This document shows, one piece after another, positions 8,433 through 18,738 of a stretch of DNA of 46,326 bases; the first letter of the stretch is position 1; each line of letters opens with the position of its first letter. The stretch comes from an uncultured Pelagibacteraceae bacterium (lineage in GTDB: Bacteria; Pseudomonadota; Alphaproteobacteria; Pelagibacterales; Pelagibacteraceae). The translations under genes were made by a program, and so were the position numbers. The DNA lies in contig CACLAC010000008.1 in the NCBI GenBank assembly GCA_902604785.1, forward strand, positions 1 through 46,326, written 5' to 3'. The notes under the pieces were generated by a model. That model was not told the origin of the DNA. It worked only from the letters and a program-made list of their open reading frames with translations, and made no database searches.

Positions 8433-8903
8433 ATGTTTTTGATTATTATGAAATCAATAGAAAATAACTTTGATGAGCCGCAGGTTAATGAACTATTATT
8501 AAAGCATTTTATCGAATTAAGATCTGTATCTCCTCCTGGTAGCACTCATGTTTTAGATATTCCCGGATTAAAAGATCCAACTATTAGATTTTGGAGTTTA
8601 TGGGATGGAGAAGAATTAATTGGTTGTGGAGCTTTAAAAATATTAGAAAAAGAACATGGAGAATTTAAATCTATAAGAGTTGCAGATAAATTTAGAAAAA
8701 ATGGGATGGGTGAAAAAATAATATCACACTTAATTGATCAAGCTAAACAAATTGGTATAAAAAAACTAAGTATTGAAACAGGTTCTGGAGATTTTTTCGC
8801 TCCAGCTAGAAAATTATTTAAAAAATTTGGATTTAAAGAATGCGAACCTTTTGCTCATTATAAAGAGGATCCAAATTCTTGTTATTATTCTTTGAATATT
8901 TAA
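8433..8903 (+). CDS. GNAT-family N-acetyltransferase
   Basis: A 156-residue GCN5-related acetyltransferase. The acetyl-CoA-binding motif A is ESIRVADKF-like, with R88-K-N-G91-M-G93 in the pyrophosphate loop, and motif B is the C-terminal FFAPARKLFKKFGFKEC stretch. The whole resembles small E. coli YsnE-type acetyltransferases, whose substrates are free amino acids or small amines. The first ATG is at 8433, but a second at 8448 (MKSIEN) is an equally good start. It is convergent with, and abuts, the autotransporter gene. The substrate is not predictable. Confidence 0.8.
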   Translation: MFLIIMKSIENNFDEPQVNELLLKHFIELRSVSPPGSTHVLDIPGLKDPTIRFWSLWDGEELIGCGALKILEKEHGEFKSIRVADKFRKNGMGEKIISHLIDQAKQIGIKKLSIETGSGDFFAPARKLFKKFGFKECEPFAHYKEDPNSCYYSLNI

Positions 8904-11006
8904 TCAAAATATTCTAGAAATTTGTATATTTGCTCCATAATCTGGAACTTCTTTAAATAAACTATAATTTGAATCAAATTTTAAATCAAAGCCATTTATA
9001 TTTTTTGTATAATTTACAAAAGTTTTTTCACCATCTAAAGCTAATGCATACTCGCTATCATTGGCGGATATATATGTCGCTCCAATATAAAGTGTATCGC
9101 TATAACCAGTCTCATTTTGATTTCTTTCATAATTAGATTTAAAAGACCATCCATTATCTTTTATTAAATCAATACCTAGGTTCAATCTAATATTATGATT
9201 TGAATCATTAACATTTGATATAACATAGCTTTTACTTGTGTCTGCTGCATAGTAAAATTTTGACTCAGAAGAAGAACTTATATCGGCATTATATTCCAAA
9301 TGTGCATTTGGTTTTAAAACACCTCTTTCAATATCTATACTATTATCAAATATCATGCCAACAGAAGTTATTACTGTTTTGATTTTTTGCTCATCAAACT
9401 TTAACTTTAATGCATCAGATCCTTTTTCAGTGTATTCAGACAAAAGTGTATAACCTAAATCTATTTTTGCAGTTGGTGTTAAATTAAATTTATTTTTTTT
9501 TATTGTTTTTCTTATTTTCAAAGATCCAAAAATTTGATCACCATCTCTTTCACCATTTAATTTGTTATCACCATTCGCGCTTACGATATCGGTTTGAAAG
9601 GTGCTTACACCTATTAGGCTATCTAAAAAGTTACTTTTTCCTTGAGGAAGTGTTCCATATAAAGTTAAGCTATATGCATTCATATCTAAAATATTTCCTA
9701 AATTACCTACATCCACATCATCATTGCCAAATCTTAATGCAACACCATATAGTTTATTTTTACTGACCTTTTTATCTGCTCCAATTGTAACACCTGTTGT
9801 ATTATTTTTTTTTCTAGATGATTTATTTGTATCTCCTGTCCTACCAATGCTAATGTTTCCTTCACTCCAAGATGACCATCCTTCAGGGATAAAATCCTCT
9901 AAATTGTTCTTATTTAATGCAGCAGGAGTAACAAAGGAATTTTTTATTGAATTAAGCATAGTATTAGAAAACTGAAATTTAATGTTTTGATTAGTTAAAT
10001 TAATACTATTCTTGTTTCTTCTTAACCATTCCATTCTGTTTAACACAGGAATAGAAGTGCTCTGCATAAACTTTTTTGATAATTCTGCTTGGGCCTCAGC
10101 GTTACCGACCGTATCTTTGTCTTTAGTTTGATCTATACAAGATATAATTCCATAAGCACAAGTTAATGTATATTCTCGAATTTCGTCTGCATTAAAATTT
10201 ATATGATACATTTTTGAACCATCATTATTGAAAGCTATTCCTGCTATATATTCATTACTTGAATGGCTTGTTGTGTATGTTCCATTTAATGTTGCAGTTG
10301 CGATATCAAAACTAGTAGTCAAATTATATTCAAGAATATTATTAAAACTGTTTCCAGGACTTCCAGCTTTAGCACCTTTTACTACGTACATTTTTAATCC
10401 ATCAGGACTAAAACCTAATCCTTGGTGGAAACTACTGCCTTTCGCTGTAGATAGTGTTTTGCTTAAAATTTTAGTGTCAGGATTATATGGAGTTGTGAGT
10501 TTATATTCTTCAACCTGTTCTTGTGAGCCATCTAAAATAAACATTTTAGTTCCGTCATTGTTAAAATCAAAACCTCTGGGATTGCCTCCTATTGAAGTAT
10601 ATGTGCTGTCAGCAACTGTTAGAGTGTTGATATCGTAAGGTGTGCTTAATGACCATCTGGCAACACCATCATTTTCTGTTCCTAAAACAAAAATTACGGT
10701 TCCATCTGAATTAAATTTTATATCTTGAGGTCTATTTTCTACTGAATCAATCAATCTTGAACGTTCTAAAGTTATTGTTGAAGTAACATCAAAAGCTACA
10801 CTTAAAGTGTATTGTCGTATTCTATCTTTATCAATACCAGTAACGTACATTCTTGTACCTTCGGGATTAAATATTATACCAGTAGGCGTTGTTTCATCAG
10901 TAGTTACATCGTATTTATCAACAAATGTAGGACCAGCAAAAACATTTGAACACAAAATTGTAAATATTAATATAATTACACCTATAAAAGTCGACACCTT
11001 ACTCAT
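8904..11006 (-). CDS. surface protein: beta-propeller-like passenger with C-terminal autotransporter barrel
   Basis: The chosen start (ATG 11006) gives a clean signal peptide, MSKVSTFIGVIILIFTILC with cleavage after NVFA. An earlier in-frame ATG at 11045 would add 13 residues and overlap soxG. After the signal come five tandem units of about 50 residues. Each has an FNxDGTKMYV-type strand followed by a YxLxTPYD strand, like blades of a propeller. A linker contains a likely disulfide (CAYGIISC). The final about 320 residues show alternating beta strands, internal aromatic/Gly patterns and a terminal Phe (SRIF), typical of an autotransporter outer-membrane barrel. About 700 residues after trimming. 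Probably a secreted or cell-surface protein, with ligand unknown. Abuts the GNAT gene end to end. Confidence 0.75.
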   Translation of the reverse strand: MSKVSTFIGVIILIFTILCSNVFAGPTFVDKYDVTTDETTPTGIIFNPEGTRMYVTGIDKDRIRQYTLSVAFDVTSTITLERSRLIDSVENRPQDIKFNSDGTVIFVLGTENDGVARWSLSTPYDINTLTVADSTYTSIGGNPRGFDFNNDGTKMFILDGSQEQVEEYKLTTPYNPDTKILSKTLSTAKGSSFHQGLGFSPDGLKMYVVKGAKAGSPGNSFNNILEYNLTTSFDIATATLNGTYTTSHSSNEYIAGIAFNNDGSKMYHINFNADEIREYTLTCAYGIISCIDQTKDKDTVGNAEAQAELSKKFMQSTSIPVLNRMEWLRRNKNSINLTNQNIKFQFSNTMLNSIKNSFVTPAALNKNNLEDFIPEGWSSWSEGNISIGRTGDTNKSSRKKNNTTGVTIGADKKVSKNKLYGVALRFGNDDVDVGNLGNILDMNAYSLTLYGTLPQGKSNFLDSLIGVSTFQTDIVSANGDNKLNGERDGDQIFGSLKIRKTIKKNKFNLTPTAKIDLGYTLLSEYTEKGSDALKLKFDEQKIKTVITSVGMIFDNSIDIERGVLKPNAHLEYNADISSSSESKFYYAADTSKSYVISNVNDSNHNIRLNLGIDLIKDNGWSFKSNYERNQNETGYSDTLYIGATYISANDSEYALALDGEKTFVNYTKNINGFDLKFDSNYSLFKEVPDYGANIQISRIF

Positions 11007-11025
11007 AACAAATGGTATTTGTATA

Positions 11026-11613
11026 TTATAATGATTTAAAGCCAAACTCTAAAGATGAGTCTGTTATAGAGTGATATAAAGATTCTCCAAAACTTCTAAG
11101 AGCAAATAACCTTATTTTATCTGGATTATTTTCAAGCATATCAACTGTAAATGCTATGCCGTTATATGTGGAGTTTATCGAATTATTTTTTTCTAAAATA
11201 TTAAAATTAAAAGGACATCCTTTTTTTAAAACTTCTTTAGCATCTTGTCCTTCTAGTTCAATTATAGCTCGTGAATGAGATAAATCTGTTACAGCAAAAT
11301 CTGTTTCTTTAAAAGTTTCTGAAATATTTTTTAGTAAATCTTTTTTCGTTGATACTAAAAGCCAATTTTTTGGACCGTTCCATAAAATTCTTGTATCATT
11401 ATTACTTACAACAATTTGAGGTTCATTTTTTAACTTCAAACTATCAATATCTATATTTTCAAATGAAACTGTAGAATTTTTATACTGAACTATCTGAACA
11501 ATAAGTAAATTTTTAATTTCTGAAACTTTTAATAAATTTTCTTCATTTTTATTTTCATGATTTCCAAAAAGACCAGTTTTATGAATGTGATTTAAAGCTG
11601 ATATCAATGTCAT
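11026..11613 (-). CDS. soxG: sarcosine oxidase gamma subunit
   Basis: The smallest folate-side subunit of heterotetrameric sarcosine oxidase, 195 residues, recognised by its place as the last gene of soxBDAG. Family-type segments include RILWNGPKNWLLVS, AVTDLSHSRAIIELEGQDA and KGCPFNF. It belongs to the GcvT-like superfamily and packs against SoxA. Its ATG overlaps the SoxA stop by 4 bases (ATGA), implying coupled translation. The next minus-strand gene is the unrelated surface protein, 19 bases on. Confidence 0.88.
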   Translation of the reverse strand: MTLISALNHIHKTGLFGNHENKNEENLLKVSEIKNLLIVQIVQYKNSTVSFENIDIDSLKLKNEPQIVVSNNDTRILWNGPKNWLLVSTKKDLLKNISETFKETDFAVTDLSHSRAIIELEGQDAKEVLKKGCPFNFNILEKNNSINSTYNGIAFTVDMLENNPDKIRLFALRSFGESLYHSITDSSLEFGFKSL

Positions 11614-14606
11614 GATCTCACTCTTTCTCCTTTAGGATCGACATAGTGTGATGATACTATTTCAACAGGTATTGTTTTATTTTTTAAAGGAGACATTGCA
11701 AAAAGTTTTTGTCCAATCATATTTTTTCCATCTTTTATTATTGCAAGTGAAAAAGGATTATCATACTCAACGCTCCAACATGACGCAGATACGTGACCTA
11801 ATTTAGGGTTTGGAAGTTTCGCTTTTGCATCTTTAACTATATACGATCCTTCTGGGATACTTGTCTTTTTGTCTAATGGAACTACACCAACTACTTTTTG
11901 TCTATCTGGTGCAATGTAAGCTGTTTTGCTTAAAGATCTTTTTCCAATAAAATCTTTCTTTTTACTAACTAATCCATCTAGTGAATTATCATATGGAATT
12001 GTACGCCCATCTAATTCAGATCCTGCAACGTGTCCCATTTCAATTCTTAATGTTGATAATGCCTCTGTTCCATATGGTTGAATATTAAATTCTTTTCCTA
12101 TCTCCATTATTTTTTCCCACATGTAATTACCATTATCAGACTCAACATTTACCTCGTATGCAAGTTCACCAGAAAATGAAATTCTATAAATTTTTGCATT
12201 AACTCCAAATAAATTGCCTTCCATATATCCCATAAATGGCAAACCCTCGTTTGAAACATTTAAATCTGGAAATAGTTTTTGTAATACTTCTCTAGACTTT
12301 GGTCCTGCTATCGCGGCTCCTGCCCACTGTTCAGTACTTGAAACTACGTTTACATTCAATTCAGGCCACACTAATTGTAAATAATATTCTAAATGAGATA
12401 ACACATTTGCTGCTTGAGCAGTGGTAGTTGTCATATGATAATGGTTTTCTGAAATTCTAGTTGTTGTTCCATCATCCATAACAATTCCATCTTCTCTTAA
12501 CATTACGCCATATCTTGCCTTGCCAACGGGTAATTTAAGCCAAGCATTTGTATAAACTCTATTTAAAAATTCTGCTGAATCTGGTCCTTTAATGTCAATT
12601 TTACCTAGAGTAGTTACATCACATACTCCAACATTTTGTCTTACGTTCTTTGCTTCTCTCTTTGATGCCTCAAATAAATTTTCATTTCCTTGTTTATAAT
12701 ATCTAGGACGCAACCAAACACCTGCATCGACAAAAACTGCATTATTTTTTTCATGCCAATAATGCATTGGTGATTTTCTTGTTGGTTTAGAATGTTTTCC
12801 AATTTCTCTTCCAACAATGGCTCCTATTGAAACAGGTGAATAAGGTGGTCTAAAAGTAGTATGACCAACTTGAGGTACAACTTTATTTTCTATATCTGAG
12901 ACTAATTGTAATCCATTAAGATTACTAGTCCTACCTTGGTCTGTTGCCATTCCTAATGTTGTATATCTTTTAACATGTTCAATTGATCTATAGCCTTCTC
13001 TTAATGCGAGCTGTATATCTGAAACCGCAACATCGTTTTGAAAATCTAAGAATCTTTTATAATTTTTACCCTCAGGTAATGGTACGCACCAAAATTTATC
13101 ATGATTAGAAGATTTTTTCTCAACAACAGTAGGAATAGAAACATTATTTTCTTTATTTGTTATTTGCTTCGATAATTCACTTCCTTTTTCAAAAGATGTT
13201 TTTAATGTCTCTTCTAATGTAAAAATCCCATTAGCTGATCCAAGAGTTGTTTCTTTTTGCTTTGACTGGCTTGGGATAAAAGCGTCTATTTCATCGTTAA
13301 ATTTAGTTTTATTACCCGATTGTGAAGCTAAATGAATTGTTGGTGTCCAAAACCCAGAGACACAAATACAATCGCATTGAATATTTTCAATATTACTTAG
13401 ATTTTTTTTGTCGTCTGATATTTTGGCAATATCTGCAGACTTGACTTTTTTATATCCTTTAGCAGTTACAACAACATAAGAAGATTTTATATTGATATTT
13501 AATTGTTTAGCTTCTTTTATAATTTCCGAATTAGGATCTTTTCTTGTATCTAAAACGATAGGATCTACTCCATTTTTTTTAAATTCTATAGCAGTTTCAT
13601 AACCGCTATCATTATTTGTAAATACTAAGGGTTTTTTCCCAACTAAAACTCCATAAATTTTTAAGTATTCTTTTGCTGCTGAAGAAAGCATAACACCTGG
13701 GGTATCATTATTTCCAAAAACCAAAGGTCTTTCTATTGATCCGGATGATATAATAACTTCTTTTGCTCGTATGTACCAAAGTCTCTGCTTAGGAATATAT
13801 TTTTCTGTTTTAGGTAAATGATCACTAACTCTTTCAGACATAACAAGCATGTTATGATCATAATAACCAAAAACTTGAGATCTATTTTTCACAATTACAT
13901 TTGGCATTGACTTAAGTTCAGATATTATTTTTTCTGCCCATTCTTGTCCGCTTTGATTTCCAATTGTTACTTCACTAGTAAGAAGACTTCCGCCAAATCT
14001 AGATTTATCTTCAGCTAAAATTACTTTTGCTCCATTTTGAGCAGCAGCATAGGCACTTGCTAAACCAGAAGGACCTGATCCTGTTATTAATAAATCGCAA
14101 TATTCATATTTATGCTCGTATCTTTCTTTATCATGTTTAATTGATGCAGCTCCAAAACCTGCGGCTTTTCTAATAATTGGCTCATAAACCTTATACCAAA
14201 AGCTTCTGGGCCACATAAAAGTTTTATAGTAAAAACCTGCAGGAAAAAATTTGCCTAAAAAATTATTTATTGCACCAATATCAAAATCTACATTTGGCCA
14301 ACAATTTACACTTTTTGCTTCCAAACCTTCAAATAACTCTTGTTCTGTTGCTCTTACATTGGGGTCAACTTCATTATTTCTATTCATTTGAACTATTGCA
14401 TAAGGTTCATCTACACCTGCTCCAAAAAAACCTCTGGGCCTATGATATTTAAAACTTCTACCAACCAAATGAACTCCATTTGCTATTAAAGCTGAAGCTA
14501 AAGTATCTCCCTCAAAGCCAAAATATTTTTTACCATTAAACTTAAATGAGATTTTTTTATTCCTATTTATTAATCCACCCTTCTCTATTCTAAAGTTTTC
14601 TGACAT
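11610..14606 (-). CDS. soxA: sarcosine oxidase alpha subunit
   Basis: A 998-residue large subunit of the heterotetrameric enzyme that oxidises sarcosine to glycine, 5,10-methylene-THF and hydrogen peroxide. Order of parts: a ferredoxin-like N-terminal domain without an iron-sulfur cluster (GRSFKYHRPRGFFGAG at about 50-65); an NAD-binding Rossmann domain (LLITGSGPSGLASAYAAAQ at about 172); a middle region with GSIERPLVFGNNDTPGVML; and a GcvT-like folate domain from about 610 to the end (VCDVTTLGKIDIKGPDSAEF, FSGELAYEVN). Lies 2 bases from soxD upstream and overlaps soxG downstream. The full length and all modules look intact. Confidence 0.95.
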   Translation of the reverse strand: MSENFRIEKGGLINRNKKISFKFNGKKYFGFEGDTLASALIANGVHLVGRSFKYHRPRGFFGAGVDEPYAIVQMNRNNEVDPNVRATEQELFEGLEAKSVNCWPNVDFDIGAINNFLGKFFPAGFYYKTFMWPRSFWYKVYEPIIRKAAGFGAASIKHDKERYEHKYEYCDLLITGSGPSGLASAYAAAQNGAKVILAEDKSRFGGSLLTSEVTIGNQSGQEWAEKIISELKSMPNVIVKNRSQVFGYYDHNMLVMSERVSDHLPKTEKYIPKQRLWYIRAKEVIISSGSIERPLVFGNNDTPGVMLSSAAKEYLKIYGVLVGKKPLVFTNNDSGYETAIEFKKNGVDPIVLDTRKDPNSEIIKEAKQLNINIKSSYVVVTAKGYKKVKSADIAKISDDKKNLSNIENIQCDCICVSGFWTPTIHLASQSGNKTKFNDEIDAFIPSQSKQKETTLGSANGIFTLEETLKTSFEKGSELSKQITNKENNVSIPTVVEKKSSNHDKFWCVPLPEGKNYKRFLDFQNDVAVSDIQLALREGYRSIEHVKRYTTLGMATDQGRTSNLNGLQLVSDIENKVVPQVGHTTFRPPYSPVSIGAIVGREIGKHSKPTRKSPMHYWHEKNNAVFVDAGVWLRPRYYKQGNENLFEASKREAKNVRQNVGVCDVTTLGKIDIKGPDSAEFLNRVYTNAWLKLPVGKARYGVMLREDGIVMDDGTTTRISENHYHMTTTTAQAANVLSHLEYYLQLVWPELNVNVVSSTEQWAGAAIAGPKSREVLQKLFPDLNVSNEGLPFMGYMEGNLFGVNAKIYRISFSGELAYEVNVESDNGNYMWEKIMEIGKEFNIQPYGTEALSTLRIEMGHVAGSELDGRTIPYDNSLDGLVSKKKDFIGKRSLSKTAYIAPDRQKVVGVVPLDKKTSIPEGSYIVKDAKAKLPNPKLGHVSASCWSVEYDNPFSLAIIKDGKNMIGQKLFAMSPLKNKTIPVEIVSSHYVDPKGERVRS

Positions 14607-14608
14607 CT

Positions 14609-14875
14609 TTATACTTCTTCGTTTGCTTTTAATGTTTTGAAAATTTCGTGGGTAAAAGTATCCCTTTCAACTTTAATCCATTGTCTACATCCAGAAATGT
14701 GTTGCCACAATTCTAAATGTTTTCCTCTTTGACTTTTTCGTAAATAAACAAAATTATCCCAATCTTGATCTGAGACTTCTTTGTTTAATTCTGGTCTTTT
14801 AACTGATGCATCACCACCATATGAAAATTCATTTTGAGATCTTAATCCACAATGAGGGCATTTAATATGTAACAT
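14609..14875 (-). CDS. soxD: sarcosine oxidase delta subunit
   Basis: An 88-residue zinc-binding subunit. CPHC (C6, C9) with the later HISGC (H59, C63) supplies the four zinc ligands, and NEFSYGGDASVKRPE is typical of the family. It stabilises the heterotetramer with SoxA, SoxB and SoxG. The start is directly after the soxB stop (14876/14875) and it ends 2 bases before soxA, so the order soxB-D-A-G is the standard one. Confidence 0.95.
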   Translation of the reverse strand: MLHIKCPHCGLRSQNEFSYGGDASVKRPELNKEVSDQDWDNFVYLRKSQRGKHLELWQHISGCRQWIKVERDTFTHEIFKTLKANEEV

Positions 14876-16138
14876 TTAAGAGATCCAAGTTTTTGTTCCA
14901 AGACCTTTTTCGTCGATTAAATGTCCAGTTCTAAATCTATTTAAACTATAACCTTCATTTAATTCATGAGGTCTATCTTGTGCTATAGTGTGAGCAAAAG
15001 TCCATCCAGATGCAGGGGTCGCTTTAAATCCTCCATAACACCAACCACAATTTAAATATAACCCTTCAATATGCGTCTTATCAATAATAGGTGATCCATC
15101 CATAGACATATCCATAATTCCACCCCATGTTCTAAGCATTTTTAATTTACTTAGAAACGGAAACATTGCTATTCCTTCAGTTAATACATGTTGTAAAGTT
15201 GGAAGATTACCTCTTTGAGCATAACTATTGTATCCATCTAGGTCCCCACCCATAACCATTTCACCTTTGTCAGATTGGCTACAATAAAAATGTCCAGCTC
15301 CAAATGTAACAACATTGTCCAAGATTGGTTTAATTGGTTCTGAAACACATGCCTGTAAAAGATGTGTTTCTATAGGCAATGTCATGTTTAGCTTCTCAGC
15401 TAAAATATTTGTACTTCCAGCAACACAAAGACCAATTTTTTTCGCTTTAATATCACCTTTTGACGTTCTTATTCCTAAAATTTTTCCATTCGAAACATCA
15501 AACCCTGTTACTTCACAATTTTGAATAATATCAACTCCCATCGCATCAGCTTGACGTGCATAACCCCAAGCAACCGCATCATGCCTTGCTGTTCCTGCAC
15601 TTGGTTGCATAAGCCCGCCAAATATTGGAAATCTTACATTTTCAGAAAAATCTGCCATAGGTATAATTTTTCTAACTTCTTCTCTATTTAAAAGAACTGC
15701 ATCAATTCCGTTTAAACGCATTGAATTTCCTCTTCTAGAATATGCATTCATTTGCGCATCAGAATGCGCAAGGTTAATTATTCCTCTTGGAGAAAACATA
15801 ACGTTAAAATTTAAATCCAGACTCATATTTCTCCACAAATTCATTCCAAATTCACTAAAGAGACCATTTTCATCATGCATGTAGTTTGATCTTATTATTG
15901 TTGTATTTCTTCCAACATTACCTCCGCCTATCCAACCTTTTTCTATAATGGCAACTTTTGAAATATTATGTTCTTTTGCTAAATAGTATGCTGTAGCCAA
16001 ACCATGGCCCCCACCTCCGATAATTATAACATCGTACTCTGCTTTAGGTGTTGGGTCTTTCCACGCAACTTCCCATTCTTTATGGCCTTTAAAAGCATTT
16101 TTTATTAGGCTGAATACTGAATATTTTTGCATAGCCAT
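14876..16138 (-). CDS. soxB: sarcosine oxidase beta subunit
   Basis: A 420-residue FAD/FMN subunit of the DAO fold carrying the sarcosine-oxidising active site. It has the dinucleotide-binding VIIIGGGGHGLATAYYLAKE at about 36-55, IEKGWIGGGNVGRNTTIIRS for flavin contacts, PSAGTARHDAVAWGYARQ, and the C-terminal LNCGWCYGGFKATPASG. It is the first gene of the soxBDAG operon; the 122-base spacer shared with the divergent fhs should hold both promoters. Electrons go to oxygen while the methylene goes to THF through the SoxA folate domain. Confidence 0.95.
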   Translation of the reverse strand: MAMQKYSVFSLIKNAFKGHKEWEVAWKDPTPKAEYDVIIIGGGGHGLATAYYLAKEHNISKVAIIEKGWIGGGNVGRNTTIIRSNYMHDENGLFSEFGMNLWRNMSLDLNFNVMFSPRGIINLAHSDAQMNAYSRRGNSMRLNGIDAVLLNREEVRKIIPMADFSENVRFPIFGGLMQPSAGTARHDAVAWGYARQADAMGVDIIQNCEVTGFDVSNGKILGIRTSKGDIKAKKIGLCVAGSTNILAEKLNMTLPIETHLLQACVSEPIKPILDNVVTFGAGHFYCSQSDKGEMVMGGDLDGYNSYAQRGNLPTLQHVLTEGIAMFPFLSKLKMLRTWGGIMDMSMDGSPIIDKTHIEGLYLNCGWCYGGFKATPASGWTFAHTIAQDRPHELNEGYSLNRFRTGHLIDEKGLGTKTWIS

Positions 16139-16260
16139 TTTTTACAGTATTAAAGATAATTTTTTATTGTTTTTTTTATATATATTTTTTAGATGTTTAA
16201 AAACTATCCAAAAAAGTATAGATATTCGCCTCAACAGCTAAACTTTTTTTATAAAAAATT
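16139..16260. promoter_or_regulatory. divergent promoter region soxB / fhs
   Basis: A 122-base, strongly AT-rich spacer between two start codons pointing away from each other, with long T runs (TTGTTTTTTTTATATATATT). It must contain both promoters, but I cannot place the -35/-10 boxes with certainty and I see no convincing inverted repeat or structured riboswitch. Shared placement suggests joint control of sarcosine oxidation and formate/THF metabolism. Confidence 0.45.
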
Positions 16261-17940
16261 ATGGCTAAAACTGATATTGAAATAGCAAGAGAAGCAAAAA
16301 TGAAACCCATCCAGGAAATTCTGGATGGTATTAATGTCCCAGACAAAGCTGAAGTTTATAGTCCTATGGGAAGATATATTGCAAAAATTAAAACTGAATA
16401 TTTAGAGTCTTTAAAAAATAAAAAAAATGGAAAATTAATTTTAGTTACAGCTATAACACCTACACCTGCTGGGGAAGGAAAAACCACTACTTCAGTTGGT
16501 CTATGTGATGGATTAAATAAAATTGGAAAAAAATCAATTGTATGTTTAAGAGAACCGAGCTTAGGACCTTCTTTTGGAATGAAAGGTGGAGCGGCTGGAG
16601 GTGGTTATGCTCAAGTAGTTCCAATGGAACAAATTAATTTACATTTTACAGGCGATTTTCATGCAATTACTTCTGCTCACAACTTACTGTCTGCTTTAAT
16701 TGATAATCATATTTACTGGGGAAATAATTTAAATATTGATGTTAGAAGAATTGCTTGGAAAAGAGTTATGGATATGAATGATAGATCTTTAAGATCTATA
16801 GTTGTTGATCTAGGTGGTATTGCAAATGGATATCCTAGACAAGATGGTTTTGATATTACAGTTGCTTCTGAAATAATGGCTATTTTTTGCTTAGCAAAAG
16901 ATTTAAAAGATTTAGAAAATAGAATTGGAAATATTACTATAGGATATACTAGAGATAAAAAACCAATTTTTGCAAAAGATCTAAATGCACAAGGTCCAAT
17001 GACGGTTCTTTTAAAAGATGCTATTAGACCAAATGTAACTCAAACTTTAGAAAATAATCCAGCAATAATTCATGGTGGTCCATTTGCAAATATTGCTCAT
17101 GGATGTAATTCAGTTATTGCAACCAAAACTGCATTAAAACTATCCGATTATGTTATCACTGAAGCGGGATTTGGAGCTGATTTAGGAGCTGAAAAATTTA
17201 TTAATATTAAATGTAGAAAATCAGACCTAAAGCCAGACTGTGTAGTGATTGTTGCAACTATTAGAGCACTAAAAATGCACGGTGGTGTTCTTAAAGATGA
17301 ATTAAAAAACGAAAATTTAGAAGCTTTAAAAAAAGGTATAGTTAATCTAGAAAGACATATTAATAATGTTAGAAAATTTGGGTTACCAGTAGCTGTTGCT
17401 ATAAATCATTTTGTGACTGACACTGACAAAGAAGTTAATTTTATTATGGATTTTTGTAAAAACCTTGGAGTTAACATTTCATTATGCACTCATTGGTCTA
17501 ATGGTGGCGAAGGAACAAAAGATTTGGCAAATACAGTTGTTGATATATGTGAAAAAAGCAGCAGTACTTTTAAATTTTTATATGAAGATAAAATTCCATT
17601 ATTTAAAAAAATTGAAACTATTGCACGAGAAATTTATCATGCAAGTGAAGTGGTTGCCGACACAAAAATAAGAAGTCAATTAAAAGATTTTGAGTCAAAA
17701 GGATACGGCAATCTTCCAATTTGCGTTGCTAAAACCCAGTATAGTTTTTCTACTGATCCAAGTTTAAAAGGCGCTCCTACAGGTCACGTTTTACCTGTTA
17801 GAGAAATTAGACTTTCTTCAGGAGCTGAGTTTATCGTTGTAGTTTGTGGAGAGATAATGACAATGCCAGGCTTACCTAGAGTGCCAGCCGCAGATTCAAT
17901 TAAAATTAATGATGAAGGTAATATAGAAGGATTATTTTAA
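16261..17940 (+). CDS. fhs: formate-tetrahydrofolate ligase
   Basis: Fhs makes 10-formyl-THF from formate, ATP and THF, or runs in reverse to conserve ATP during methyl-group oxidation. The 559 residues are standard. Signatures are the P-loop [16 protein letters not shown] at 66-81, [46 protein letters not shown] and [13 protein letters not shown]. It is divergent from soxBDAG. In this context it can turn methylene groups released from sarcosine (after oxidation) into formate plus ATP, as reported for SAR11 C1 oxidation. Convergent with the amidotransferase gene without a gap. Confidence 0.97.
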   Translation: MAKTDIEIAREAKMKPIQEILDGINVPDKAEVYSPMGRYIAKIKTEYLESLKNKKNGKLILVTAITPTPAGEGKTTTSVGLCDGLNKIGKKSIVCLREPSLGPSFGMKGGAAGGGYAQVVPMEQINLHFTGDFHAITSAHNLLSALIDNHIYWGNNLNIDVRRIAWKRVMDMNDRSLRSIVVDLGGIANGYPRQDGFDITVASEIMAIFCLAKDLKDLENRIGNITIGYTRDKKPIFAKDLNAQGPMTVLLKDAIRPNVTQTLENNPAIIHGGPFANIAHGCNSVIATKTALKLSDYVITEAGFGADLGAEKFINIKCRKSDLKPDCVVIVATIRALKMHGGVLKDELKNENLEALKKGIVNLERHINNVRKFGLPVAVAINHFVTDTDKEVNFIMDFCKNLGVNISLCTHWSNGGEGTKDLANTVVDICEKSSSTFKFLYEDKIPLFKKIETIAREIYHASEVVADTKIRSQLKDFESKGYGNLPICVAKTQYSFSTDPSLKGAPTGHVLPVREIRLSSGAEFIVVVCGEIMTMPGLPRVPAADSIKINDEGNIEGLF

Positions 17941-18738
17941 TTAAGCTGCCTTTAAATAATCAAGCCAATTTTTTAATTCTAGCATTCTTGAATCTTTTGC
18001 TGATCTTTTTATTTCATCTTCAATAAATTTTATATGATTTTGAATTTCTTTTTCGTTGTTAAAACATTTTCTGTTATTTATTAATTTATCTTTTCTAAAA
18101 TTAATCAAAGTAATCATTTTATGATATGTGATTTCAGGATGATATTGTAATCCCCAAATATCACTTACACCTGATTTAAAATGTATACTTTGTACTTTAT
18201 TGATTTTATTTGACGCTAAATGAATAGCTCCTTCAGGCAATTTTACAACTTCGTCAAAATTAAATGCAGGAGAATTAAATTTTTTATTTTTTGATTTATA
18301 TAGAGGATGATTTAAACCATTTTCATTAATTTCTATATCATTTGCAATACCAATATGGGCACCATTGGTTGACTTTTTTACTTCTCCTCCTGCCGCTGTA
18401 ACAGCAACTTGCATACCCCAACATATTGCCAAAATTTTTTTTATATGCTTAAAACACTCTTTCATAAAAGAAATTTGTCGTTTTATTTCTATGCAATCAT
18501 TATAAATATTTAAACTACTTCCTCCCCAAATTAATCCATCATACTTTTTTAAATTTGGTATTATTTTATCAAAACTCTTTTCAGAACAGGGATTAAATAC
18601 ATCTATATTTAAATCTGTTGTATAATATGAAAGACTTTCTTTTAGACTTTCAGAATGTGTTTGAATACCAGAGTTGGTAAAATTATTATTTTCTGTTTGT
18701 AAATTTCCTTCTACGATTAATAAATTTAAATGTTTCAT
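17941..18738 (-). CDS. class I glutamine amidotransferase-like protein
   Basis: A 265-residue protein with a GATase1 fold. The nucleophile elbow is AICWGMQ (C106) and the His-Glu of the triad is in WGLQYHPEI near residue 202. An oxyanion-type GLIWGGS is at about 68-74. It resembles GMP-synthase-type amidotransferases and, more loosely, the MetA homoserine acyltransferase fold, which shares the Cys. No synthase domain is fused. The start codon overlaps the stop of the alcohol dehydrogenase by one base (TAATG), so they are co-translated, yet no common pathway is evident. The acceptor substrate is unknown. Confidence 0.7.
   Translation of the reverse strand: MKHLNLLIVEGNLQTENNNFTNSGIQTHSESLKESLSYYTTDLNIDVFNPCSEKSFDKIIPNLKKYDGLIWGGSSLNIYNDCIEIKRQISFMKECFKHIKKILAICWGMQVAVTAAGGEVKKSTNGAHIGIANDIEINENGLNHPLYKSKNKKFNSPAFNFDEVVKLPEGAIHLASNKINKVQSIHFKSGVSDIWGLQYHPEITYHKMITLINFRKDKLINNRKCFNNEKEIQNHIKFIEDEIKRSAKDSRMLELKNWLDYLKAA

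Noticed and set aside
10228..10638. 136-codon open frame on the plus strand
   Set aside because: It lies antisense inside the propeller repeats of the surface-protein gene, and its composition reflects the opposite strand.
16139..16260. possible glycine riboswitch between soxB and fhs
   Set aside because: The spacer is too short and lacks the conserved stems; only AT-rich promoter-like sequence is visible.
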